From Nonlabens sp. (lineage in GTDB: Bacteria; Bacteroidota; Bacteroidia; Flavobacteriales; Flavobacteriaceae): a DNA stretch of 64,000 nucleotides. The DNA lies in assembly GCF_018401815.1 (NCBI RefSeq), contig NZ_JAGYKG010000002.1, forward strand, positions 372,001 to 436,000. The letters are read 5' to 3'. Made by a program: the position numbers and the translations under genes. The notes beneath the pieces were generated by a model. That model saw only the letters and a program-made list of their open reading frames with translations, did not search any database and had not been told where the DNA came from. Shown here piece by piece: positions 45,588-53,797 of this stretch (positions are counted from its first letter, which is position 1; each line of letters begins with the position of its first letter).

Positions 45588-46436
45588 ATGCAAGAAAATA
45601 CAGTATATCATTACACATCCTTAGAAACTTTATATCATATTATTAATCAGGCTTGTACACAATTTATTACTTTGAGAGCCACACATATTGATTTTTTAAA
45701 TGACTATACAGAACATTTCATAGCAATAAATTTAATGAAAGAAAAGCTTATTGCTTGTGATGATTCTAAAGGATTAAAATCAAAAGGTTTATCTGAAAAA
45801 CTTAATGATAAAAGAATATCATTTTTTAGGAATGAAAACTTTGATGAAATGTATCCACATATCATCTCTTTTTCTGAATGCTGGGATAGCCTAGCCATGT
45901 GGAATACCTATGCAAATAAGTCAAAAGGAGTTGCATTAGGATTTGATAGAACTAAATTATCAGAATTAGAATATTCTAGATTTGATAAATGTGAGTATGA
46001 TACTTCTGACTACGAAAATTTCTTAGATAAAAACATTGAAACACTTCACAATTGTACATCGGTAAATTCATATAGTATTGGTTTTACGCGGGATTTTGAT
46101 TCCAACATACTTGATACGCACTTTAAATACCTTCCTATTTTAAAAGATAAAGGTTATGAATATGAAAAGGAGTATCGATTAATTATCCCAAATAAAATAG
46201 CAGACATCAAGCAATTAAAATTCCATCCCGGTGATCGTTTATTAAAACCTTACAAAGAGATTTCAATACCTTTTGAATATCTAACGGAAATTGTTTTAGC
46301 TCCTGGTTTAAGTTTAGAAAAGATGAAAACATCTTTAGCTCTTTTTTTAAGTCAAAAACAACAAAGTTTAAGCCTTAACAGCGAAAAAGGTAAAATTCAT
46401 TTAAGAGAAAGTAAGATTCCTTATCGAGATATTTAA
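45588..46436 (+). CDS. DUF2971 domain protein
   Basis: 282 aa. Typical DUF2971 opening MQENTVYHYTSLETLYHIINQ and a central FSECWDSLAMWNTYANKSKGVALGF, characteristic of the family. DUF2971 proteins often accompany restriction or abortive-infection loci; their biochemistry is not established to my knowledge. It starts 11 bp after the type IIG gene and is probably in the same operon. Confidence 0.85.
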   Translation: MQENTVYHYTSLETLYHIINQACTQFITLRATHIDFLNDYTEHFIAINLMKEKLIACDDSKGLKSKGLSEKLNDKRISFFRNENFDEMYPHIISFSECWDSLAMWNTYANKSKGVALGFDRTKLSELEYSRFDKCEYDTSDYENFLDKNIETLHNCTSVNSYSIGFTRDFDSNILDTHFKYLPILKDKGYEYEKEYRLIIPNKIADIKQLKFHPGDRLLKPYKEISIPFEYLTEIVLAPGLSLEKMKTSLALFLSQKQQSLSLNSEKGKIHLRESKIPYRDI

Positions 46437-46488
46437 GTTTTAAAAGAAAACGATCACATGGTTTATCTAAACCAATTATAAACTTTAT

Positions 46489-48990
46489 ATGAAAGCAAAC
46501 GAACTACCTATTACAAATTTTTTACAATCACCTAACGTACAGTTTGTAATACCTGTATATCAACGTAACTACGATTGGACTACAAGTGAGTGTAAAGAGT
46601 TAATTAATGACATTATAGCTGTAGAACAGTACGATAGAGGCACACACTTTATAGGTAGTATTGTTTTTATTCATGAAGGTACCTATAGTACAAGTGAAGT
46701 AAAGGAACTTGTCATAATAGATGGTCAACAGCGGTTAACCACTATTAATATTATATACGTTGCGTTATATCGTTTTGCTAAAGAGAATGACATGCTGAAC
46801 GAGGCAGATAGGTTATTAAATATGTTCTTAACCAACCAATATGTACAGAACGAATCAAGCAAACTTAAATTAAAGCAAACAGACACCAACTCTTTAGCTT
46901 TTAAAGCAATAATGAATGGAACGGAAAACGTATTTAATCATTATTCAAATGTAATTGAGAACTTTAGCTATTTTAAAAGTGTCATAAGTGCTGAAAATTT
47001 CAACACAATCCTGAATGGTTTAAAAAGATTAATATTTGTAGAAATATCTCTAGAAAGAGGAAAAGATGACCCACAAAGGATATTTGAAAGTCTCAACTCT
47101 ACAGGTCTTGATCTATCACAATCTGACCTAATAAGGAACTACATATTAATGGATTTAGATCCTAAAAATCAGAATAAAGTATTTCAACAAGTTTGGAATC
47201 CTATTGAAGAAAATGCTAGGGACTTAATTAAACAAAAGTCCTTAGTCTCTGATTATATAAGAGACTACTTAACCTTAAGAAATAAGAAAATACCTAACAA
47301 GAACAAGGTATATATCGAGTTTAAGAAATTGTACAAAGAAAAAGATGAAACCTATACGCAAGAACTGGAAAATATTAAATCCCTTTCTGTTCATTATAAA
47401 AAATTTATTAATCCATCAACAGTACAGAATCCTAATCTTCGTAGTGAATTAGAATATATATCAAGGCTTGAGATAAATGTAGCTTACCCTTTCCTTTTGC
47501 AAGTATTTGAAGATGCAGAAAATGGTTTATTATCAAGTGATGATTTGGTTAAAATATTAAAACTAATTCAGTCGTACACATGGAGAAGATTTGTAGTGGG
47601 ATTAGCTACAAATGCTTTGAATAAAATATTTATGACTTTGTATTCGGAAGTTGATACGGAAGATTATTATGAATCTGTCGCTCTAGCATTAATAACGAAG
47701 CGGGGTAGTGCAAAATTCCCTACTGATGAAGATTTGAAAACAGCATTAAAAGACAAAGACTTATATAATATTCAATCTAAGAATAGGAATTATATGTTTG
47801 AGTTGTTAGAAAACTTCAATAACAGAGAATATGTAAATACATCAAATGAAAATATAACCATAGAACACATATTCCCTCAAAACCCTAATGGTGAATGGAG
47901 CCAAGCTATTTCACCAGATGACTATTTCATGTTTAAGGAGAAATATGTGAACACAATAGCAAACCTTACTTTGTCAGGTAATAATGGAGCATTAAGTAAC
48001 AAGTCTTTTCTGGATAAGCAAACAATGAATCGCGAAGGGGCAGAGCAAGGTTATAACTACAGCCGCCTTTGGTTAAACAACTACCTTAAATCAGTTGATC
48101 AATGGAATATTGTTAACTATAATGAACGTTTCAATTTGATTTTTAATAGATTTTTAAAAATATGGGAATATCCTAATGTTATTATACCAGTTTCTGAAAA
48201 TACTGAGGAACAAAATTTATACAATGCAGAATCTCCAACACATAAAAAGTTGGAGTATTTCATATTTGAAAATACCAAGATTGATGAAGAGGTGATTGCC
48301 AGAATGTATTTTTATGTAATTGAAAAATTATATGAGAAGAATGCACAATTACTATTAGAAGCAAAAGATATTTTCAAAATGACACGCTTATCATCTGATT
48401 TTAGAGCGCCACAAGAGTTATTAAGCGGTTATTTTATAGAATCTAATATTGATAGCAATTCAAAATTTAGCACTCTTAAAAAGCTGCTTACACTATTTGA
48501 ACTTGAAGATGAATTGCTTATAAAATATGCTGACAGTGATAAAAATAAAGTACCAAATCGTTTTGGTATTCGTAGAGAATATTGGAAACAATTATTACCA
48601 TTAATCAAAGGCACTGATCTGTTTTCAAATGTTAATGCTACAAAAGATCATTGGTTGTCATCAGGAGCTGGTATAAGTGGTCTAGCTTACTCATTTGTTG
48701 TTACTGGTAAATATGCCCGTATTGAACTCACAATATCTTCTTCCAGCAAAGAGAAAAACAAAGAATACTTTAGAAAGTTATTCGCTCAAAAGGAGGCAAT
48801 AGAAACTAAATTCGGTAATGAATTAGAATGGGAAGAACTAGCTGATTATAAAATGAGTAGGATTAAATACGAATTAGTAAACGTAAACTTATTTGATGAA
48901 AATGATTGGAAAGCTATGAATGAGTTTTTGACCAACTACTTACCTCGGTTTGAAAAGGCATTACAGCCTGTTATTCTTAAAATTAGATAG
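46489..48990 (+). CDS. GmrSD-like nuclease (DUF262-DUF1524-DUF4268)
   Basis: 833 aa. N-terminal DUF262/ParB-like NTPase module (about 1-300) with QRNYDW and the DGQQR motif IIDGQQRLTTI. Middle DUF1524 HNH nuclease region with TIEHIFPQNPNGEW (about 461-474), then a C-terminal DUF4268-type domain (about 690-833; RFGIRREYWKQLLP, DHWLSSGAGISG). GmrSD enzymes are type IV restriction systems against modified phage DNA. Here both modules are on one chain, plus an unusual DUF4268 tail. It lies 52 bp after the DUF2971 gene, same strand. Confidence 0.85.
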   Translation: MKANELPITNFLQSPNVQFVIPVYQRNYDWTTSECKELINDIIAVEQYDRGTHFIGSIVFIHEGTYSTSEVKELVIIDGQQRLTTINIIYVALYRFAKENDMLNEADRLLNMFLTNQYVQNESSKLKLKQTDTNSLAFKAIMNGTENVFNHYSNVIENFSYFKSVISAENFNTILNGLKRLIFVEISLERGKDDPQRIFESLNSTGLDLSQSDLIRNYILMDLDPKNQNKVFQQVWNPIEENARDLIKQKSLVSDYIRDYLTLRNKKIPNKNKVYIEFKKLYKEKDETYTQELENIKSLSVHYKKFINPSTVQNPNLRSELEYISRLEINVAYPFLLQVFEDAENGLLSSDDLVKILKLIQSYTWRRFVVGLATNALNKIFMTLYSEVDTEDYYESVALALITKRGSAKFPTDEDLKTALKDKDLYNIQSKNRNYMFELLENFNNREYVNTSNENITIEHIFPQNPNGEWSQAISPDDYFMFKEKYVNTIANLTLSGNNGALSNKSFLDKQTMNREGAEQGYNYSRLWLNNYLKSVDQWNIVNYNERFNLIFNRFLKIWEYPNVIIPVSENTEEQNLYNAESPTHKKLEYFIFENTKIDEEVIARMYFYVIEKLYEKNAQLLLEAKDIFKMTRLSSDFRAPQELLSGYFIESNIDSNSKFSTLKKLLTLFELEDELLIKYADSDKNKVPNRFGIRREYWKQLLPLIKGTDLFSNVNATKDHWLSSGAGISGLAYSFVVTGKYARIELTISSSSKEKNKEYFRKLFAQKEAIETKFGNELEWEELADYKMSRIKYELVNVNLFDENDWKAMNEFLTNYLPRFEKALQPVILKIR

Positions 48991-49147
48991 GATCAATAAT
49001 CGACATTGTAATGAGTTTTTGTATTGTTGGCATTTCGTTATCTTAAACTTGTATCTATCCTCGAATAACCCTAACTAAAAATCGACATACCCAATAGGAC
49101 ATTTTATAAAAGTAGTTGATGAATCCAGCAGGTTCCGTTCAACACTA

Positions 49148-49200
49148 TTTTTCATAGTTGGTGCTATGCACCCGACGAAAACTTAGTTGTTAGCAGCAGT
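49148..49200. repeat. Cassette-boundary-like repeat, left of HEPN-like gene
   Basis: Contains TTTTTCAT-a-GTTGGTGCT (49148-49165) and a trailing TTAGTTGTTAGCAGCAG; the same TTTTTCAT and GTTGGTGCT words occur at 49874-49890 on the other side of the gene, in the same orientation. Confidence 0.5.
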
Positions 49201-49208
49201 ATTTATTG

Positions 49209-49859
49209 TTAGTATCTATTATACCAATCACTAACAAAACAACAAAGTGAAAGTGCTTTCAAACTGTTTATTTCTGTTCCATAGTCAGTCGATTTTCCGT
49301 GCATAACAGAGTGTCTATTCAGTTTGCTGAAATATTTCGATTTATTAATCTTATTTGATGGAACATTTAAAGAACTATCTTCTTTTAAAAGACTCACAAA
49401 GTTTGGATTTTTTTCTTTGTCCAAATGTTTATCTAAATTCTTTCTATTATGAAAAATTTTCCCATCTATAATTCCATCTCCTTGAGATAAGAAAAGAATC
49501 GTAGAAGAATAGAACATATTAGATTTATAAGCATTAAAAGCCTCTTCAAATATGGGTTTTCTGTCTGAATGTTTTGTGATTAATTGTTCTTCGATTTTTG
49601 TCAAATTTTCCCTGAAGAAATTCATCAAAATACTTTCTGCCTCTACTGTTTTTTCAGATTTGATTAATTCAATAACTTCAGATGTTTTTTTCATTTTCAT
49701 CTGACCAGAAATATACCAGCCGTAGTTTAATAATGTCCTAGTGTTCTCCTCTATAGAATCATTTTTTATATCGCAAACTTTAGATATAATTGACGAAATA
49801 CCACCATTTTCTTTAATTTCTTTTAATAGTTTTTCTGTGGTGGTTTTCATTCTTTTCAT
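49209..49859 (-). CDS. HEPN-like protein, possible RNase
   Basis: 216-aa all-helical, cytoplasmic protein. The C-terminal part has NRHSVMHGKSTDYGTEINSLK (as two pieces: NRHSVMHG and STDYGTEINSLKAL), in which R-x4-H matches the HEPN RNase signature, and the following helix resembles that of abortive-infection HEPN proteins. It runs opposite to the upstream genes and is flanked by short direct repeats. An RNase of the toxin/abortive-infection type is plausible; not proven. Two ATGs (49859, 49850) are possible starts. Confidence 0.6.
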   Translation of the reverse strand: MKRMKTTTEKLLKEIKENGGISSIISKVCDIKNDSIEENTRTLLNYGWYISGQMKMKKTSEVIELIKSEKTVEAESILMNFFRENLTKIEEQLITKHSDRKPIFEEAFNAYKSNMFYSSTILFLSQGDGIIDGKIFHNRKNLDKHLDKEKNPNFVSLLKEDSSLNVPSNKINKSKYFSKLNRHSVMHGKSTDYGTEINSLKALSLCCFVSDWYNRY

Positions 49860-49873
49860 TTTATCAAATGCAG

Positions 49874-50150
49874 TTTTTCATGTTGGTGCTAAAACGGACT
49901 AGTGTATGAGCAGTAGCGGATTAAAAACCACAAACTTTTCGGTTAAACACTTACCTTTATTAATATTCATTTCCTTTAAATTTAGCACCAAACCCGCTAT
50001 TGCTTATACACATTGTTGTGCGGTCGTACTTTTTTTCGGTCGTCTGTCAGCGTTGGCAAAGACATACTCTTTTGCAATTTTTGGCTTGTGTGTCGGCTGG
50101 TGCGAATTGCAAATGTGTATGGCTTTTAGCGTTGGCTTTTCGTTCTATTC
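49874..50150. repeat. Complex intergenic repeat (cassette-boundary-like)
   Basis: Contains TTTTTCAT-GTTGGTGCTAAA, then inverted arms GTGTATGAGCAGTAGCGG (49902-49919) and CCGCTATTGCTTATACAC (49994-50011), and TTGGTGCTAAA (49883-49893) facing TTTAGCACCAA (49981-49991). It then runs into TTGTGCGGTCG, CGTTGGCAAA (50051) and GCGTTGGCTTTTCG, which recur at 58501-58643. The right end overlaps the 3' end of the small membrane-protein gene. Confidence 0.6.
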
Positions 50151-50434
50151 ATAATCAAACTTCCAATTAATCCAATTCCGACAATTACGTCAACTATGTT
50201 CCACATTTCTCTTCCAAGTGCTATTTTAAAAAAGGGTTGAAAGAGTAGGGCAAGTCCACCGTAAATAATCATTTCTGTTTTCTGATTCTGTTCATTTGCT
50301 TTGTATGCTAAAATTCCGAAACCAATTAGGGCAACAAAACGGACAAATTGATAAAATCCGTAGGGCATATCCAACAGGCACAAAAACATCAGAATTGATA
50401 AAGCAATTTTTATCAAAACTTCACTATTCTTCAT
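50126..50434 (-). CDS. Small multi-pass membrane protein (DUF6804-like), 102 aa
   Basis: Starts at ATG 50434 (MKNSEVLIKIALSILMFLCL), overlapping the TerB-like gene's end by 11 bp; a longer start at 50476 is unlikely. Three or four hydrophobic helices, with LLDMPYGFYQFVRFVALIGF and LLFQPFFKIALGREMWNIVDV in between, a sequence I know from small flavobacterial membrane proteins (DUF6804 in memory). Last gene of the eight-gene operon. Role unknown. Confidence 0.7.
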   Translation of the reverse strand: MKNSEVLIKIALSILMFLCLLDMPYGFYQFVRFVALIGFGILAYKANEQNQKTEMIIYGGLALLFQPFFKIALGREMWNIVDVIVGIGLIGSLIMNRTKSQR

Positions 50435-50963
50435 TTCTGTCTTTAAGGTTATCAAAAATGTCATCATCAATTTCACTTATCAACTCAAATTCATTTGATA
50501 TATGAGTGTCAAAAAAGTCGTCTTGTAACCTTGATAAGTATGAATCAGTAATAATATCTTGTTCCAAATAGTCTTCAAAATCTGGATGTTTTTCAAGAAT
50601 TGGCTCGTTGTCAATTTTCAGCTTTGAACGAATAACTTTAAAAAACTTGATTTCGCTGTATTCAACTTTATCGTCTGCTTTAATTGTGTCAATTGCAACT
50701 TCAATAAGTTTCAGTTCATTTGCTTCTGTTAATTCAGTAGTTGTAAGCTCATTGAAATAATCTTTTAAAAATTGTTGACCGTCTTTATTGATAGCAAGTA
50801 ACAAAGTGTCTAATTCGGCATTGATGTCAATTTCTCCAAAGGTTTTACGTTCCTTTTGTAATTGCTTAATAAGTTTGACCTCACGTTTGTCAATATCGCC
50901 ATCACAAGCCATACACGAAAAAGCAGTCTTTAGCAATAGTTTATTGAAATGTAATGTTTCCAT
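50424..50963 (-). CDS. TerB-like (tellurite resistance) protein
   Basis: 179 aa. The N-terminal ~115 residues look like the all-helical, metal-binding TerB domain: FSCMACDGDIDKREVKLIKQL carries the conserved acidic DGDID stretch, and VAIDTIKADDKVEYSEIKFF gives the second acidic motif. The C-terminal 60 residues are a negatively charged tail. TerB domains are often coupled with kinases and ATPases in stress or defence systems. It starts 2 bp after the kinase/AAA+ gene. Confidence 0.75.
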   Translation of the reverse strand: METLHFNKLLLKTAFSCMACDGDIDKREVKLIKQLQKERKTFGEIDINAELDTLLLAINKDGQQFLKDYFNELTTTELTEANELKLIEVAIDTIKADDKVEYSEIKFFKVIRSKLKIDNEPILEKHPDFEDYLEQDIITDSYLSRLQDDFFDTHISNEFELISEIDDDIFDNLKDRNEE

Positions 50964-50965
50964 AT

Positions 50966-52738
50966 CTAATTGTTTTTAAAACCGATTCTTGGTCGGTCAT
51001 TATTATTTTCTGATAATCCTTCCATTTTCGCTCTTATAGCAATATAGCTGTGTAATTCATCTAGTTTAATTGAAGGCTTATTATTGTTTATGGTATCAAG
51101 TAAAATTTCCTTTGAAATTCTTGATTTCATTTTCAGTGCTTTTCTTGAAGCTTCATCACAAAGGAATTTTATATCACTTGAAACGTAGTTTTCTGTTGCT
51201 TTTGCAAGTTCAGAGTAGTTTAAACCAACTTCTCTTGGTCTTTTTTCCAAGTAAAGTTTAAACATTAACTCACGAGCTTCAAGGTCAGGTGGTGGCAAAT
51301 AAATTACTTTGTCCAATCTTCCTGCTCTCAAAATGGCTGGGTCAATTGAATTAGGTCTGTTAGTTGCTCCGATAATAAAAATGCCATCATCTCCGCAATT
51401 ATTCATTTGTGCCAAAAACTCATTAACAGCACTTGTATTCATATGATTTACATTCGAGTTGTCACGATTGGGAACAACTGCATCCAACTCATCAATGAAA
51501 ATGATACTTGGTGCATTTTCACGAGCTTCATCAAAAAGGTTTTTGATTTTTTCCTGTGATTCGTTAACATACTTACTCTGAATATCAGATGGCTTTAACT
51601 GATAGAAATTAAACCCTATCTCTTCTGCCATTCGTTCTGCAAAGAACGTTTTACCACAACCTGGTGGGCCATAAAGCAACATTCCGTTTGGAATGGTCAA
51701 GCCATACTCTGCATAACGTTCTTTTTCGTTTAAAGCATCAATTACATCAAGTTGGATTGTATCTTTCAGTTCTTGCATTCCTGCGATTGCTGAAAATCCT
51801 TTACCCTTTTTTATTTCCTTTAATTTCGGTTTTGACACTTCTTGCGGTGATGAAAGCTGTTGCACTTTCATTTCTCCGTTTATTGATTTTATGAGGTCTT
51901 TGACACTATTAAAACGACTTTCAGCATTTGGCTGTAATGCTTTGTTGATTATGTTTTGGGTTTGTTGGTCTGTAACTGACGAAAACTTTAAAGGCTTTTT
52001 TCGTTCTTCAATAACAGCATCTTCCAACTTTATGGAATCCGACTTGTATTTTGAAATTTCAACGAACCAAGGTGGCAATCCTTCTAACAAGTGATAGTAT
52101 AATGCACCAACCGAAAACACATCACTTTGAACTGAAAATACTTTGTTGAAGGCTTCATTGGCTTGGTAAAATGGATTTAAACCTTCCTTTAAAAAGTCCT
52201 TATTCGATTGATTTAAAAAACGAGCATATCCAAAGTCGATGATTTTTGGAATCGCAACTTTACCTGATAAATCTAACATCACATTCAAATTTGTAATGTC
52301 GTTGTGAATAATTGGGTTTTGAAGAGAATGCAAATAGTTCAATCCGTTCAAAACGCCTGAAATGATGTCTTTAGCTTCATACGGATTAATGCATTGTTCT
52401 CTTTTTAATTTGTCCGCCAAGGTTTCACCACTGATGAAATCAAGAATTGCGTAGGCATATTTTTGACCATCTAAAAGAAGTGTGCCACTATCAGAGTATT
52501 TAACCAAATTTGGGTGCTTGGTATTCTTTAAAACCTGAATCTCTAAAATGTCACCATTTGTATCAAATTGAGTTCTGTGCAATTTTGAGTAAGCAAATAG
52601 CTTCAATAATTTGGTTTTCCCTTCTTGGCCTTTTACACGATAAGTTTCGGCATAGCTTCCTTTTTTGAGGAAGAACGTTACCTTATATTTTGCGTCAATA
52701 TTTTGACCTTTAGATAATATGTAAAGTGTCTTATTCAT
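50966..52738 (-). CDS. Ser/Thr protein kinase - AAA+ ATPase fusion
   Basis: 590 aa. Residues 1-290 form a protein kinase domain: glycine-rich loop FLKKGSYAETYRV, Lys in TKLLKLF, catalytic loop IIHNDITNLNVML (HND in place of HRD), DFG in IIDFGYARF. Residues about 318-575 form an AAA+ module: GPPGCGKT (Walker A), IIFIDELDAV (Walker B), sensor GATN, arginine finger RAGRLDK, C-terminal lid. The joint suggests that phosphorylation by the kinase controls the ATPase or its targets. Between lipoprotein and TerB genes in the operon, with no gaps (2-bp spacing to the next). Confidence 0.9.
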   Translation of the reverse strand: MNKTLYILSKGQNIDAKYKVTFFLKKGSYAETYRVKGQEGKTKLLKLFAYSKLHRTQFDTNGDILEIQVLKNTKHPNLVKYSDSGTLLLDGQKYAYAILDFISGETLADKLKREQCINPYEAKDIISGVLNGLNYLHSLQNPIIHNDITNLNVMLDLSGKVAIPKIIDFGYARFLNQSNKDFLKEGLNPFYQANEAFNKVFSVQSDVFSVGALYYHLLEGLPPWFVEISKYKSDSIKLEDAVIEERKKPLKFSSVTDQQTQNIINKALQPNAESRFNSVKDLIKSINGEMKVQQLSSPQEVSKPKLKEIKKGKGFSAIAGMQELKDTIQLDVIDALNEKERYAEYGLTIPNGMLLYGPPGCGKTFFAERMAEEIGFNFYQLKPSDIQSKYVNESQEKIKNLFDEARENAPSIIFIDELDAVVPNRDNSNVNHMNTSAVNEFLAQMNNCGDDGIFIIGATNRPNSIDPAILRAGRLDKVIYLPPPDLEARELMFKLYLEKRPREVGLNYSELAKATENYVSSDIKFLCDEASRKALKMKSRISKEILLDTINNNKPSIKLDELHSYIAIRAKMEGLSENNNDRPRIGFKNN

Positions 52739-53426
52739 TTACAACGCTTCATCTGGGTTACTAGGTCGGGTACTGAAGTTTCCATTTTCTTGTAAAATCA
52801 GTTCATGCTCTAAAATATTATTGCTCAAAGATTTATTGGGTCATCCTTTCCAAAACTTTCGTTATTAATAAAAAAACACCTTTCATTTCACCGCCTTTCA
52901 TTTCTTTTCAGGATTCCAACCTTTACCGTAGTAAAAAAATGTTTAGTAAGTACCATTTGGAAATGAGAACGTAAAACTGCTTCCTGAATTAATGTAGGCG
53001 TGTCTAACAACTTTATCATTCTTTTATGGTAACAATCATCAGAGTTACTCGTTCTTACTTTTATTGTGAACAGCCGTAATCATTACAAGTAAATTGCTAC
53101 CATAATAACGCGAATGAGGAACGCGTAGATCCTGTAGCCAAAGAATTGTTGATATACTTATCATAGATGGCTTTTTCTTTTCTTTCCTTTTCAAGACGTA
53201 CTTCTCTAGCAATACGCTCTTTTTCTTCACGCTTTTCTTGTTCAATGCGTTCTTGCTCTAATTGAAATGCACGTTCAGCTTCTTCTGCTTTTCGCTTTTC
53301 TTCCAATTCAATTCTTTGCTGTTCTTCTTTTGCTAAACGCTGTTTTCTTTCTGCATCACTTTCACAGGAAGAAATAATTATAGCTAAAGAAAAGAGCGGT
53401 AGAAGTAATTTAGTTCTTAATCTCAT
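52739..53426 (-). pseudogene. Coiled-coil lipoprotein, multiply frameshifted
   Basis: N-terminal 109 residues are intact: lipoprotein signal MRLRTKLLLPLFSLAIIISSC, then a very charged coiled coil (RKQRLAKEEQQRIELEEKRK and onward), IYDKYINNSLATGST. After that the family's C-terminal domain is still readable only by switching frame several times: VPHSRYYGSN, then TCNDYGCSQ, IKVRTSN, IVTIK, NDKVVRHAYINSGSSFTFSF, then a TAA codon inside PNGTY-TFFYYGKGWNPEK, GGEMKGVF, and a last piece ending in PDEAL before TAA at 52739. At least five 1-nt indels and one stop. Stop TAA is directly followed by the kinase ATG. Confidence 0.75.
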
Positions 53427-53438
53427 ATCCTTATCTTT

Positions 53439-53785
53439 TTATCCAACCAATACAGAATCATCACCACTTGGTCGTTCATCATTTGGCAATAAGTCAATTA
53501 GTGAAATGACAACTGGATGTAGTTCATCTACAGTTGGGTTCTCTCCAATAATTTGTAATCCGTTGTTTAAAAGTGTTCTTGCTCTACCGCTATCTTTCCA
53601 ATGGAATGAGCCGAAATTCTCGTTATGGCTTCTTATAAATCCTATTAACTGATAAATGAATGTCAGTTTAATAAAGAATCCTTCGATTTCCTCTAATAGA
53701 ACATTTCCAAGTTTAACATCTTTAGCACGAATAACTTCATCCAATTGTGAACGGAACTGATTGACAACTTGCGTGGTTTTTTCAT
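53439..53785 (-). pseudogene. ~115-aa operon protein, apparent frameshift near the start
   Basis: The clear reading frame begins with the TTG codon that reads LDEVIRAKDVKLGNV and ends RPSGDDSVLVG. Upstream the same frame continues as TTQVVNQFRSQ, preceded by an ATG-A6 at 53785 that is one base out of frame; adding one A to the A6 tract (53777-53782) gives a perfect start MKKTTQVVNQFRSQLDEV. So the gene is probably frameshifted or the tract is mis-sequenced. Helical, soluble, unknown function; located between the Hsp70 and lipoprotein genes. Confidence 0.6.
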
Positions 53786-53797
53786 TCCCCTAAGTCG

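Noticed and set aside
49906..50154. 82-codon plus-strand frame
   Set aside because: It lies across boundary repeats with inverted arms and has no domain; treated as repeat DNA.
53045..53245. 66-codon minus-strand frame
   Set aside because: Out-of-frame reading of the lipoprotein gene; only its VPHSRYYGSN part is a true fragment, and this is described under the pseudogene.
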